Source: Blautia faecicola
GTDB taxonomy: Bacteria > Bacillota > Clostridia > Lachnospirales > Lachnospiraceae
DNA length: 64,000 bases
Direction: 5' to 3'
Assembly (NCBI RefSeq): GCF_004123145.1
Contig: NZ_SDKC01000001.1
Span: forward strand, 688,001-752,000
Below the pieces are notes generated by a model, which worked only from the letters and a program-made list of their open reading frames with translations, searched no databases and was not told the origin of the DNA. Shown piece after piece: positions 54,235 through 63,589 of this stretch; within the stretch, counting starts at the first letter, position 1, and every line of letters begins with the position of its first letter. The position numbers and the translations under genes were made by a program.

Positions 54235-55024
54235 AACAAAAAAGAAAAATGTATATGTAAAATATGCGGTAATCATGTGTATCAGCGGTGCGCTGGGAGG
54301 AATTCTGGGGGGTGTCATGGAAATGGGACAAGTGCATGGAGTTCTGACAGGTATTCAGGAGGGAATGCAATTCTTCCTGAACAGTGTCCGCACCTGGATG
54401 CTTCCGCTGATGGCAATCTGTGGAGTGATAGCGCTGGTACTTTGTGAGCAGTATATGGGCAGACTGAAAAGAGCGGGCGAAGCCATGGAACAGGCAGAAG
54501 ATGAAGCGTATGAACGGCTGAATTACGAGCTGGAAGCTGCGGGAGGTAGGGGAATGATCGTAAGCTTTGCCGGAAGTATTGCGATGATTCTGCTTCTCGC
54601 AACCGGATATTCCACAAAATATATTGAAAGTCTGAACGGTTCTGGGATAATGTGGTTTCTGCTTGAAATTCTTACATTTATTGCACTGGAAGTGTATCTG
54701 AATGTATGGCAGATTCGCTATGTCCGCGTGATACAGAAGATCTATCCGGACAAAAAAGGAGATCCGACTTCTTTAAAATTCCCGAAGCAGTGGCTGGAAA
54801 GCTGCGATGAGGCAGAAAAGGAATGTATCTACCAGGCAAGTTACAAAGGCTATCAGACCGTGATGAAATGGGCGCCGATCCTGACGTTTGTGGCGCTGAT
54901 CCTGCATATGTTTTTTGATACGGGGATCCTTGCCATCGTGATGCCGTCAGTGATCTGGCTGGTAACATCGGTGACATACTGTAGAGCGTGTCTGCAGAAC
55001 AAGGGAGAAAAACTGAGCAAATAA
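54224..55024 (+). CDS. DUF3169-family membrane protein
   Basis: A 266-residue protein with about six membrane helices (15-35, 58-78, 113-132, 142-160, 220-240, 245-262) and a charged middle (EQAEDEAYERLNYELEAAGG). This is the DUF3169 family, which is often paired with a small HTH regulator as here; function not established. It overlaps the regulator gene by 11 bases. ATG follows GGAGGAAGAG. Confidence 0.8.
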   Translation: MMNKTKKKNVYVKYAVIMCISGALGGILGGVMEMGQVHGVLTGIQEGMQFFLNSVRTWMLPLMAICGVIALVLCEQYMGRLKRAGEAMEQAEDEAYERLNYELEAAGGRGMIVSFAGSIAMILLLATGYSTKYIESLNGSGIMWFLLEILTFIALEVYLNVWQIRYVRVIQKIYPDKKGDPTSLKFPKQWLESCDEAEKECIYQASYKGYQTVMKWAPILTFVALILHMFFDTGILAIVMPSVIWLVTSVTYCRACLQNKGEKLSK

Positions 55025-55034
55025 AAAAGATAAC

Positions 55035-55084
55035 ATCCTGTACGGAGAGAATGGAAAGCGTTTTTTCCGTACAGGATTTTTTTG
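55035..55084 (+). terminator. Terminator of the HTH-DUF3169 operon
   Basis: ATCCTGTACGGA pairs with TCCGTACAGGAT, followed by T7. Confidence 0.9.
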
Positions 55085-55225
55085 TGTAAAAATACTGAAA
55101 TTAAACACAGATACAGAAAAATATGGTAAAATTTGCAGTGAGGAATTCTGTACAAAAAAAGAAAATGATATTTGGCACAGAAGGGGATTTTTAACAGCAA
55201 CATACCAAGGAGGAGAAGAAAAAAT

Positions 55226-57337
55226 ATGGACAGAGCGCAGGCAAGAAAAAAAGCAGAAGCCCTGGTAGCAAAAATGACCATCGAGGAGCGGGCTGGACAG
55301 CTCAAATACGATGCCCCGGCGATTGAACGGCTGGGAATTCCGACTTATAACTGGTGGAATGAGGCACTTCACGGAGTGGCACGTGCAGGTACTGCAACGG
55401 TATTTCCACAGGCAATCGGTTGTGCGGCTATGTTTGATGAAGAGGAGATGCAGAAGATCGCTGATGTGATTGCAGAAGAGGGCAGAGCCAAGTATAATGC
55501 ATTTTCCAAAGAAGAAGACAGAGATATTTACAAAGGACTGACTTTCTGGTCACCGAACATCAATATTTTCCGTGATCCGAGGTGGGGACGCGGGCATGAG
55601 ACGTATGGAGAAGATCCGTTTCTGACCGCGAGACTCGGTGTGGCGTTTATCAAGGGCTTACAGGGTGATGGTGAGACGATGAAAGTGGCAGCATGTGCGA
55701 AGCATTTTGCCGTACATTCCGGTCCGGAGGCGATCCGCCATGAGTTTGATGCGGAGGTTTCACAAAAAGATCTGTATGAGACCTATCTTCCGGCTTTTGA
55801 GATGGCAGTGAAAGAAGCCGGTGTGGAAGCCGTGATGGGAGGATATAACCGGACAAACGGGGAACCATGTTGCGGAAGTAAAACGCTACTGAAAAAAATC
55901 CTGCGGGAAGACTGGGGATTTGAAGGTCATGTGGTATCGGACTGCTGGGCGATTCAGGATTTCCATCAGTTCCATAAGATCACCAACGGACCAAAAGAAT
56001 CGGCGCAGATGGCACTGGAGGCCGGATGTGATATGAACTGCGGATGTACATATGCGTATATTATGGCAGCGCTTCAGGATGGCCTGGTTACCGAAGAACA
56101 GATCACGGAATCCTGTATCCGGGTATTTACCACACGTTTTCTTCTGGGAATGTTTGACGGAAGTGAATACGATGATATTCCTTATGAAGTAGTAGAATGT
56201 AGAGAACATCGGCAGCTGGCTGTCGAAGCGGCACAAAAAGGTGCGGTTCTTCTGAAAAACGATGGAATTTTGCCGTTAGATAAGAAAAAGATCCGGACGA
56301 TCGGAGTGGTTGGACCGAATGCGAACAACCGGATCGCCCTGCAGGGAAATTACCACGGAACATCCTCACGGTATGTGACGGTTCTGGAAGGAATTCAGAA
56401 AGAGGCAGAAGAGGACTGCCGTGTACTTTATGCAGAGGGATCCCATATGTATAAAGATGTCATGGAAAATCTGGCATGGAACGATGACAGAATCTCGGAG
56501 GCAGTGATCACGGCCAAACACAGCGATGTGACGGTTGTGGTTCTGGGACTGGATGAGACGATGGAAGGAGAAGAACCGGATCAGAGTAACCGCGGGCAGG
56601 CAGGAGATAAGGCATCTCTGGAACTTCCGGGCTGTCAGCAGAGACTTCTGCAGGCGGTTGTGGCTGTCGGAAAACCTGTGATCACGGTAATTCTTTCGGG
56701 AAGCGCGATGGACCTGCGATATGCGGATGCGAATACCAATGCGGTTTTACAGGCGTGGTATCCTGGCGCAGAGGGTGGAACTGCGGTGGCAGATATTCTT
56801 TTTGGAAAGGTATCACCAAGCGGAAAGCTTCCGGTTACATTTTATAAAGATACAGCAGATCTGCCTGAGTTTACCGATTATTCCATGAAAAACAGAACGT
56901 ATCGTTATATGGAAATGGAAGCACTGTATCCGTTTGGATATGGACTGACTTATGGGGATGTGAAGGTGACTGCAGTTGCATGGACAGAGAAACCGGAAAA
57001 AGACCGGCCGCTGAAACTTCGCTGTACAGTAAACAATACCGGCATGCGGGACACAGACGATGTGGTTCAGGTTTACATAAAAGACTGGAAATCCAGATAT
57101 GCAGTCAGAAATTACAGCTTGTGTGGATTTCGGAGGGTGAAAGTAAAAGCCGGAGAAACCATAGAAGCGGATCTTACCATCGATCCGCGGGCACTGACGA
57201 TCGTAGACGAGGAAGGAAAGCGCTATGTAGACAGTGATGAGTTTTCGCTTTATGTGGGATGCACACAGCCGGATGAGAGAAGCGTTGCCCTGACCGGATG
57301 CCGCCCGGTGGAGGTGAGATTTACACTTGGAAAATAA
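55226..57337 (+). CDS. Glycoside hydrolase family 3 (beta-glucosidase/xylosidase-like)
   Basis: A 703-residue enzyme. The N-terminal TIM barrel contains NWWNEALHGVARAG, FWSPNINIFRDPRWGRGHET, AACAKHFAVHSGPE and the nucleophile region VVSDCWAIQDF (Asp about 239). The alpha/beta sandwich (VVGPNANNRIALQGNYHG) and the C-terminal fibronectin III-like domain (VNNTGMRDTDDVVQVY) follow. No signal peptide, so it acts on imported oligosaccharides. The NWWNEALHG form is common in beta-xylosidases of this family; specificity is not proven. ATG at 55226 follows AAGGAGGAG. Confidence 0.93.
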   Translation: MDRAQARKKAEALVAKMTIEERAGQLKYDAPAIERLGIPTYNWWNEALHGVARAGTATVFPQAIGCAAMFDEEEMQKIADVIAEEGRAKYNAFSKEEDRDIYKGLTFWSPNINIFRDPRWGRGHETYGEDPFLTARLGVAFIKGLQGDGETMKVAACAKHFAVHSGPEAIRHEFDAEVSQKDLYETYLPAFEMAVKEAGVEAVMGGYNRTNGEPCCGSKTLLKKILREDWGFEGHVVSDCWAIQDFHQFHKITNGPKESAQMALEAGCDMNCGCTYAYIMAALQDGLVTEEQITESCIRVFTTRFLLGMFDGSEYDDIPYEVVECREHRQLAVEAAQKGAVLLKNDGILPLDKKKIRTIGVVGPNANNRIALQGNYHGTSSRYVTVLEGIQKEAEEDCRVLYAEGSHMYKDVMENLAWNDDRISEAVITAKHSDVTVVVLGLDETMEGEEPDQSNRGQAGDKASLELPGCQQRLLQAVVAVGKPVITVILSGSAMDLRYADANTNAVLQAWYPGAEGGTAVADILFGKVSPSGKLPVTFYKDTADLPEFTDYSMKNRTYRYMEMEALYPFGYGLTYGDVKVTAVAWTEKPEKDRPLKLRCTVNNTGMRDTDDVVQVYIKDWKSRYAVRNYSLCGFRRVKVKAGETIEADLTIDPRALTIVDEEGKRYVDSDEFSLYVGCTQPDERSVALTGCRPVEVRFTLGK

Positions 57338-57455
57338 GCAGCGGGTATGACAAATGCAAGATATACGTAAATAGAGATGCCAGAGTCTGTTGGAATGTCT
57401 GAAAAAGGAATTAAGGTGATTTCCTGTTAGGGAAAATTACCCATATAAAATAAAG

Positions 57456-57532
57456 AAAGGACTATCCGTGTAGGTAAGGTGAAAAATCTTTAGAAAGTAT
57501 TTTTTATCTTACCAACACGGATAGTCCTTTTA
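57456..57532 (+). terminator. Long hairpin after the GH3 gene
   Basis: AAAGGACTATCCGTGT pairs with ACACGGATAGTCCTTT, with an inner GGTAAG/CTTACC. A 77-base structure with T4 after it. Serves the GH3 gene or is an intergenic repeat. Confidence 0.65.
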
Positions 57533-57556
57533 TTGCATTGTATATCAATCATTTAC

Positions 57557-57612
57557 GTGGGTGACGGGCAAAAGTCTGTGCCTACACGAGAAACAGGTGA
57601 CTGCTGTGATGA
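57557..57612. repeat. Modular intergenic repeat, diverged copy
   Basis: GTGGGTGACGGGCAAAAGTC, TGTGCCTACACGAGAAACAG and GTGACTGCTGTGATGATCAT resemble the block at 31640-31690. No hairpin arm is kept. Confidence 0.4.
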
Positions 57613-57627
57613 TCATAAAACACATGT

Positions 57628-58737
57628 TTATTTTGCATCAGAAGAAATGGAGCGTAACTGACCGGAATCCGGTTCCAGACGTTCCAACATATCCCAGCAT
57701 CCCAAGAGGTACATGATACCGAGTGCCCGGTCATACAAACCGTATCCCGGCCGGCAGTGGGATTCTTCTCCCCACAGATGTCTGCCGTGATCCGGCCGTA
57801 CATAGCCGGTATAGCCGCAGTCATGGTATGCTCGCATGATTTCCAGAATTCCGGTATCGCCGTCACAGTCTCTGTGAGAGACTTCGGAGAAATCACCGTT
57901 GGGGTAATGGCGAAGATTCCGGATATGAGCAAAAGCGATCCGGTCACAGTAGGTGTGAATGATGTCGGCCACATCATTTTCCGGGTTGGCGCCAAGGGAA
58001 CCGGAACACAGGCACAGACAGTTGTATGGATCATCTACCATATGAAGAAATCTTCCGATGGATGCTTTATCACAGAGCAGTCTTGGGATTCCGAAGATAT
58101 CCCACGGCGGATCATCCTGATGAATGGCCATCTTGATGCCGGTTTCATGGCAGGTTGGCATGATTGCTTCCAGAAAATACTGCAGATTTTCCCACAATTT
58201 TTCTTTGGTCACCGGGCGATACGCTTCAAAAAGTTCATCCAGTTTTGCCATCCGCTCCGGTTCCCATCCGGGAAATGTCTTTCCGTGAAGATTTTCCAGA
58301 ATATAGGCAGCCATTTCCTTATAGGCATCCTGTATTTTGCTTTTTTCATAATACAGTGCAGTGGATCCGTCTTCCAGCGGATGAAAAAGGTCCGTTCTTG
58401 TCCAGTCGAAGATCGGCATAAAATTATAGGTCACTACTTTTACACCGAACTGTGCAAGATTTTTAAGTGTTGTCTTATAATTTTCAATATACTGATCCCG
58501 TGTAGGAAGACCGATTTTGATATCGTCATGGACATTTACGCTCTCTACAACATCCATGTGGAAACCGGCGCCTTCGATCCTAGCTCTTACTTTCTCTATT
58601 TCCTCGACAGTCCAGATTTCCCCCGGCTGCTTGTCATGAAGCGCCCAGACAAGTCCGCTGACTCCGGGAATTTGTCGGATCATTTCCGGAGTGATGTCAT
58701 CATTTCCATCGCCATACCAGCGAAACGTCATTTGCAT
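57628..58737 (-). CDS. uxuA: Mannonate dehydratase
   Basis: A 369-residue enzyme that dehydrates D-mannonate to 2-keto-3-deoxygluconate in hexuronate use. It begins MQMTFRWYGDGNDDIT as UxuA proteins do, with PGVSGLVWALHDKQPGEIW, TYNFMPIFDWTRTDLFH, MAIHQDDPPWDIFGIPRL and ALGIMYLLGCWD later. Metal ligands (His, Cys, Asp) lie in the HQDDPPW and RPDHGRHLWGE segments. ATG follows AAGGGGG. No uxuB or kdgK nearby, so the pathway would be split in the genome. Own promoter on the minus strand. Confidence 0.95.
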   Translation of the reverse strand: MQMTFRWYGDGNDDITPEMIRQIPGVSGLVWALHDKQPGEIWTVEEIEKVRARIEGAGFHMDVVESVNVHDDIKIGLPTRDQYIENYKTTLKNLAQFGVKVVTYNFMPIFDWTRTDLFHPLEDGSTALYYEKSKIQDAYKEMAAYILENLHGKTFPGWEPERMAKLDELFEAYRPVTKEKLWENLQYFLEAIMPTCHETGIKMAIHQDDPPWDIFGIPRLLCDKASIGRFLHMVDDPYNCLCLCSGSLGANPENDVADIIHTYCDRIAFAHIRNLRHYPNGDFSEVSHRDCDGDTGILEIMRAYHDCGYTGYVRPDHGRHLWGEESHCRPGYGLYDRALGIMYLLGCWDMLERLEPDSGQLRSISSDAK

Positions 58738-58820
58738 CGGTTATTACCCCCTTATAGCTGTTTTTTTGCTTGATTTCTGTACCGGATGTTCGGCCAGTTG
58801 TTTACGATTTGTCTTCTTAT

Positions 58821-58850
58821 ATCATACCACACTGTTTCTCGGACTGTCTA
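58821..58850 (-). promoter_or_regulatory. Candidate promoter of uxuA
   Basis: On the minus strand TAGACA, 18 bases, TATGAT, about 85 bases before the uxuA start. Confidence 0.5.
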
Positions 58851-58929
58851 TCCGGGAATCAGGGTCTGCCTTTGCATATGGTGAAGCACGTCGGAGGATG
58901 AACTTTATGGAAACTTTTTAAAGAGATGT

Positions 58930-59048
58930 GTGATATAATGAGCGTTAGCGAGCGGGAATAAGCGCAGCTTATTCATGGGGAGCGGCGAATAGCGATCACG
59001 ATAGCTGCGAAGCAGCGTCAGTGCCGGAGGTACGAATCGTGATATAAT
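58930..59048. repeat. 109-bp hairpin-rich block flanked by 10-bp direct repeats
   Basis: GTGATATAAT occurs at 58930-58939 and 59039-59048. Between them is a string of small GC-rich hairpins (GCGTTAGCGAGC, GAATAAGCGCAGCTTATTC, GCTGCGAAGCAGC). The copies could be target duplication from an insertion into a TATAAT-like box. The rest of the gap 58738-59281 holds the uxuA and MerR promoters. Confidence 0.6.
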
Positions 59049-59157
59049 AACAAGCAAAAATGGCCTATGCAGTGTGTTTGCAATTTCGTCATTTTCTTTA
59101 GGTTTTAGATACTTTGGCGAATTGAATATCACAATTTGAATATTTTTATGAAAATAC

Positions 59158-59188
59158 TTGACTTTCCCCCTGGTGGATGCCTTATAAA
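59158..59188 (+). promoter_or_regulatory. MerR-type promoter with 19-bp spacer
   Basis: TTGACT, 19 bases, TATAAA, with CCCCCTGGTGG in the spacer. Overlong spacers bent by the regulator are the mark of MerR-controlled promoters; the gene downstream is a MerR, so autoregulation is likely. Confidence 0.75.
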
Positions 59189-59281
59189 ACAGGTACAGAC
59201 AGGAAAATAAAGCGGTTTTTCCGGGAAATTTTGATGGGATGTTGAAGGGTTTGGAAAAGACGAGAGGCAGGATGCAGGATT

Positions 59282-59923
59282 ATGAAGATCAAACAGGTAG
59301 AAGAGTTAGTCGGAATCACAAAAAAGAATATCCGTTTTTATGAAGAACAGGGTTTGTTACAGATCGAGCGGGCGGAGAACGGATACCGGGAATATCATCA
59401 GAAAGATGTGATACGACTGCAGGAGATTAAGCTTCTTCGGAAAATAGATATTTCTATTGAGGAGATGAGAGCACTTTTTGAGCAAAAGGAAAGTCTGCAG
59501 ATCTGTCTGGAACAGCATCTGAAAGAACTGGAGCATCGAAAAAGAAGTCTTGGAAAAATGCAGGAGATCTGCGAACGGATGATACAGGAGCATCTGTCAC
59601 TGGATACCCTGGACGCAGAAGCCTGTCTGGAAGAAGTGGAGAAGATGGAGAAAGAAGGTGTGAAGTTTATGGATGTAAACAGGACGGATGTTCACCGAAA
59701 AAAAATGACAGGTGCGATTGTCGGTGCAGCTGTGATGATTGTGCTTATGGTATGCAGTATGCTTCTGGTAATATGGGCAAATGCACAGGATCCGATTCCG
59801 TGTGGATTGCTTGTGCTGTTTCTGGCAGTTCCGGCTGCAATCGTGATCGGAACACTGGCAGCACTTGCAGGAAGAATGAAAGAGATCGAAGGAGGAGAAG
59901 AAGATGAAGCTTCTAAGTATTGA
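59282..59923 (+). CDS. MerR-family regulator with C-terminal membrane helices
   Basis: A 213-residue protein: MerR winged helix (KIKQVEELVGITKKNIRFYE, residues 1-70), a dimer coiled coil (75-120), and two membrane helices (about 142-168 and 176-196) after a basic NRTDVHRKK stretch. Such membrane-attached MerR proteins sense envelope or small-molecule stress; the effector is unknown. No Cys cluster typical of metal MerR proteins. It overlaps the YbjQ gene by 20 bases. Confidence 0.85.
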   Translation: MKIKQVEELVGITKKNIRFYEEQGLLQIERAENGYREYHQKDVIRLQEIKLLRKIDISIEEMRALFEQKESLQICLEQHLKELEHRKRSLGKMQEICERMIQEHLSLDTLDAEACLEEVEKMEKEGVKFMDVNRTDVHRKKMTGAIVGAAVMIVLMVCSMLLVIWANAQDPIPCGLLVLFLAVPAAIVIGTLAALAGRMKEIEGGEEDEASKY

Positions 59924-60215
59924 ATATATTCCGGGTGCAGAATTTGAGGCACTGGGAATTGTAAAGGGTACCGTGGTACAGACCAAAAACATAGGCAGAG
60001 ATTTTATGGCAGGTATGAAGACTCTGGTAGGTGGAGAAATCGTAGGATACACGGAGATGCTGAACGAAGCACGCCAGATCGCCACGAAACGTATGGTGGA
60101 TGAGGCGAAAGAAATGGATGCAGATGCAGTGATCGGAGTAAAATATGGTTCCTCGCAGGTGATGTCAGGTGCAGCAGAAGTGATTGCATACGGAACGGCA
60201 ATAAAATATAAATAA
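59904..60215 (+). CDS. YbjQ/DUF74-family protein
   Basis: A 103-residue protein with the YbjQ (heavy-metal-binding-like, UPF0145) fold: EALGIVKGTVVQTKNIGRDF, ARQIATKRMVDEAKEMDADA, VIGVKYGSSQV. Members form pentameric rings; function is not settled. ATG follows GGAGGAGAAG. Co-transcribed and coupled with the MerR gene, so part of that response. Confidence 0.88.
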   Translation: MKLLSIEYIPGAEFEALGIVKGTVVQTKNIGRDFMAGMKTLVGGEIVGYTEMLNEARQIATKRMVDEAKEMDADAVIGVKYGSSQVMSGAAEVIAYGTAIKYK

Positions 60216-60225
60216 AACGAATTAT

Positions 60226-60269
60226 ATACCAGGAGAAAACGGGATGGGATGTTTTCTCCTGGTATTTTA
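60226..60269. terminator. Bidirectional terminator
   Basis: ATACCAGGAGAAAAC pairs with GTTTTCTCCTGGTAT, T-rich on both sides. Between ybjQ and the convergent esterase gene. Confidence 0.9.
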
Positions 60270-60335
60270 TATACTGAAAAACATAGTTTTTGGGGCGCTT
60301 TTTACATATCGATAGTTCAGTGAATCAATTATGAA

Positions 60336-61643
60336 TTAGGCGAAAGTTTTGACATATGGATGTTCTTCTGTCCATGGTTTCCAGTCGTTTGTGCCGGTGC
60401 TGTTCGGATTTCCGTGCTTCATGAAATCGGTCCAGCAGGTGACCATCTTTTCAGCAAGTGCATGATCAGCGTCTGTCATCGGGCGCCAGCAACGATCCAG
60501 TGTTCCGAAAGTATACCATAGTTCGGAAGAATGAAATGCTCCATCACTGCTTCCCGGCAGATCGTGGCAGAATTCGTAGAGATATACCGGAAGATCCTGT
60601 TTCCGGCAGGCATTTGCAAAAGAAACGGCAGCAGTGAAGAAACCACCCTCTCTGTGGGAAGCACCTTCCGGAATAAACAGATCGTCTTTGGTAACACCCA
60701 TCAGATAGGGGATATGGGCCATGCCCCCTTCTTTTGTCAGAACATCCGGAGTATCCGGAAGTACATGACCGTCGACGACCGGACGAAACGGAAGGGATGG
60801 GTACAGAGTCATCAGTTCATCGGATTTGTCCAGCAGATCTTCTGCGGGGAGTCTGCGTAACTCTTCGATAGAAGAAACACCGCACAGTTCATAGAACTTA
60901 TCCGTTACTGCCTGCGCCTGTGTTTTGGTAAATACCATTGGAGACGGAAAACAGGCAATGCTTCCACTCTGAAGGATAGCCTGATGGATCATCGGTGTGG
61001 CCAGCGGAGAAAATGTGAGTACATGTGAACTCATAGCTCCGGCGGACTGGCCCATGATTGTGATGTTATCCGGATTTCCACCGAAGGCAGCGATATTTTC
61101 AGAGATCCACTCCAGTGCGGCAATCTGGTCGAGTAGTCCCTGGTTGCCGCTGAAACCAAGTTCCTCTTCCTGTTTCTGATCATAAAGGAAACCAAACACG
61201 TTGACGCGGTAAGAAATAGTCGCCAGGATCACACCTTTTTTTGCATAAGCTTCCCCATCAAACTCCAGTTCTGTGGAAAATCCATGTTCAAAGCCACCCC
61301 CGTGAATCCATACTGCTACCGGAAGTTTTTCAGAAGCAGTATGTGCCGGCGTCCAGATGTTCAGATACAGACAGTCTTCAGAAATCGGAAAATGAAAGTC
61401 CGGGTTATCATAGAATTCTTTCTGATATAAACCGTCCGGGTCGGTGAAATGCTGCATGGGGATGGAACGGAAAGTAAACGCATCATAAGCTTCTTTGAAG
61501 CTTTCCGGTTTTTGAGGTGGTGCAAAACGAAGAGCACCTGTGGGAACCTTTGCAAATGGAATGCCCCGAAAAACAGAATATCCATCTTTCTGAATACCGT
61601 TAATAGTTCCATAATTACTTGATACAGTTGTTAAAGTCGCCAT
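60336..61643 (-). CDS. Type-B carboxylesterase/lipase family protein
   Basis: A 435-residue alpha/beta hydrolase. Start VFRGIPFAKVP and SEDCLYLNIWTP are type-B signatures, with oxyanion loop HGGGFEHG (114-121) and nucleophile elbow GQSAGAM (Ser200). It is shorter than the usual 480-530 residues and the acidic member is less clear, though FHSSELWYTFG holds a candidate His. Cytosolic, no signal peptide. The start codon lies about 30 bases from a T/A-rich stretch that borders the IS607 element, and no good ribosome site is visible, so the insertion may have changed its 5' region. Confidence 0.85.
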   Translation of the reverse strand: MATLTTVSSNYGTINGIQKDGYSVFRGIPFAKVPTGALRFAPPQKPESFKEAYDAFTFRSIPMQHFTDPDGLYQKEFYDNPDFHFPISEDCLYLNIWTPAHTASEKLPVAVWIHGGGFEHGFSTELEFDGEAYAKKGVILATISYRVNVFGFLYDQKQEEELGFSGNQGLLDQIAALEWISENIAAFGGNPDNITIMGQSAGAMSSHVLTFSPLATPMIHQAILQSGSIACFPSPMVFTKTQAQAVTDKFYELCGVSSIEELRRLPAEDLLDKSDELMTLYPSLPFRPVVDGHVLPDTPDVLTKEGGMAHIPYLMGVTKDDLFIPEGASHREGGFFTAAVSFANACRKQDLPVYLYEFCHDLPGSSDGAFHSSELWYTFGTLDRCWRPMTDADHALAEKMVTCWTDFMKHGNPNSTGTNDWKPWTEEHPYVKTFA

Positions 61644-61818
61644 TGGATAACCGTTACTGAAAACTTATAAAAAGTTATAAACTTTCATGTTTCATTCCTA
61701 CTTCAACGAGTATGCTTTTGATGATATAAATATCTATCTACTCACAAGTTCTTGTACTCTCCATAGACGTAAATTCCGGACTAACGTATCCGTACATATT
61801 TGCATTAACGTTTCAGTG

Positions 61819-62982
61819 TTAGCTTGCAAATCGTTCTCCATAAGCCTTGAGATTTATAGATGCCTGGAAATCTCTGTCAATCATATTCCCACATTCACAT
61901 CTATAAACCCTGTCAGATAACTTCAAATCTTTTTTGATGTTTCCACAGCAGCTGCAAAGCTTTGATGATGGATAAAACCGATCAGCCACAATAAGCTGAA
62001 TCCCTTTATCATTGCATTTGTATTCAAGCTGTTTTCTAAACCAAAAAAATCCTTGTTCCTGTACTGCTTTGGATAAATGTCTGTTTTTCATCATTCCGCT
62101 GACATTCAGATCTTCAATACATATAAATCTTGGTTTTCGATTTACGATCTCAGATATGGTCTGATTCAAATAGTTTTTACGGATGTTTGTTAATCTGTGA
62201 TTTCGTTTTAATAAAAGTTTTTCCTTTTTGATTACATTATTTGTTTTACAGTAGCTTTCCCCTTTCTTATTTTTCTCGTAAGAACGAGAGATCCTACGCT
62301 GTAATCTACGTTTCTGTTTTTCTAGTTTCTTTACTTTCTGACTCTTATTCATGTTCTTATACTTAACGGCATCAGAGCAGACAGCTAAGTCTTTAATTCC
62401 CAGGTCTATGCCAACTCCATCATCATTCAGTGTTTCCTTGCAGTCAGGAAATTCTACACATACACTGATCCACCAGTTCCATCCATCAAAGGATATTCTC
62501 GGATTCATATATTTAACATCTGTTGGAATACGTCCATGTTCTGCAAGTCTTACCCAATTCTTTTTTTGCTTATTTGCTTTCCTGCCGGAAGAAAAACCTT
62601 CAAGCTTAACGTGGGTATTACTGAATTGTATCTTAACGTTGTCCTGATAGAACTTCGGCATTGATCTCTTTCTGGACTTGAATCTTGGGAATTTTTGCAA
62701 ACCCTTGAAAAAGTTCTTATACGCAGTACAGGCATCTTTGATTGCCTGTTTAGTTACATTATTTGAAATATTTAATAGCCATGCGTATTCATCAGAATGT
62801 CTAAGCTTTGTAAATTCTTTTCTGAGTTCTGAATCTGAAATGAATTTGCCACCTTTTTCGTAGCTTTCTTTTTCCCTGGCCAAAGCCCAGTTATAAGCAA
62901 ATCTTGAAGCTCCTGCGTACTGAAACATCTTAGTTTTCTGTACGTTGTTTGGTATCAACATTACTTTTATGGCTTTTACCAT
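61819..62982 (-). CDS. tnpB: TnpB (IS200/IS605-IS607 accessory protein, RNA-guided nuclease family)
   Basis: A 387-residue TnpB. RuvC-like residues are present: Asp193 in GVGIDLGIKDLAV, Glu290 in ICIEDLNVSGM, and the final Asp in MIDRDFQASINLKAYG (about 369-371), with a zinc ribbon CSCCG / CECGN. The N-terminal basic region (RFAYNWALAREKESYEKGG) and length match active TnpB proteins, which are guided by an omega RNA from the element's right end. It overlaps tnpA by 53 bases. All catalytic residues look intact. Confidence 0.92.
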   Translation of the reverse strand: MVKAIKVMLIPNNVQKTKMFQYAGASRFAYNWALAREKESYEKGGKFISDSELRKEFTKLRHSDEYAWLLNISNNVTKQAIKDACTAYKNFFKGLQKFPRFKSRKRSMPKFYQDNVKIQFSNTHVKLEGFSSGRKANKQKKNWVRLAEHGRIPTDVKYMNPRISFDGWNWWISVCVEFPDCKETLNDDGVGIDLGIKDLAVCSDAVKYKNMNKSQKVKKLEKQKRRLQRRISRSYEKNKKGESYCKTNNVIKKEKLLLKRNHRLTNIRKNYLNQTISEIVNRKPRFICIEDLNVSGMMKNRHLSKAVQEQGFFWFRKQLEYKCNDKGIQLIVADRFYPSSKLCSCCGNIKKDLKLSDRVYRCECGNMIDRDFQASINLKAYGERFAS

Positions 62983-63589
62983 CTGTTTCCTCCTGTATCA
63001 ATTCTCGGATAAGCTTCTTAGCTTTGCTCGCTCGTTTTCCTTGTAATTTGCAACTGAATACTGTGATTATTTGAACCAGATCTTCAACAAGTTCCTGCTG
63101 TTCAGATTTTTCAGTATTATCAATAATCTCAATCTCACAATTATAAAGTGAAGCGATATATTCTATCAACTCAAAACCAAATCGCAATAACCTGTCTTTA
63201 TATAAAACAACAACCTTTTCAACCTGATTTTGAGAGATTCGTCTGATCAATTCCTGAAGCCCTTTTTTCTTATAATTAATCCCAGAACCGATATCACTTA
63301 TTATCTCAAACGGCTGCCCTTTTGCTAGAAGATATGTCTTGACATTATCAATCTGTCGTTCCAAATCATCTTTTTGTTTATGGCTGGAAACACGACAATA
63401 TCCAATTGTAATGCGATTTTTAGGCTTTACATTTATTACTTGGTTGAGTTGCTCATCGGAATAATATCTATAGCCACTTACTGTAGTATGATGCGGATGA
63501 AGTTTTCCATTGGCATCCCAATTTCGTAATGTCTGAGCAGATACGCCTATAATTTTTGAAAATTCATGTATAGAATAATATTTACTCAA
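62930..63589 (-). CDS. tnpA: IS607-family serine recombinase TnpA
   Basis: A 219-residue transposase. Residues 1-55 are a MerR-like helix-turn-helix (YSIHEFSKIIGVSAQTLRNW). The serine recombinase domain follows, with YCRVSSHKQKDDLERQ (catalytic Ser about residue 65) and VVVLYKDRLLRFGFELIEY. The start is taken as TTG at 63589, nine bases after AAAGGAG, beginning at the conserved SKYYSIHEF; an upstream in-frame ATG gives 19 extra residues. The enzyme moves the element through a circular intermediate. Confidence 0.88.
   Translation of the reverse strand: MSKYYSIHEFSKIIGVSAQTLRNWDANGKLHPHHTTVSGYRYYSDEQLNQVINVKPKNRITIGYCRVSSHKQKDDLERQIDNVKTYLLAKGQPFEIISDIGSGINYKKKGLQELIRRISQNQVEKVVVLYKDRLLRFGFELIEYIASLYNCEIEIIDNTEKSEQQELVEDLVQIITVFSCKLQGKRASKAKKLIRELIQEETDGKSHKSNVDTKQRTEN

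Noticed and set aside
58930-59048. CRISPR-like array
   Set aside because: Only two copies of a 10-bp repeat; no spacer regularity and no cas genes anywhere in the window.
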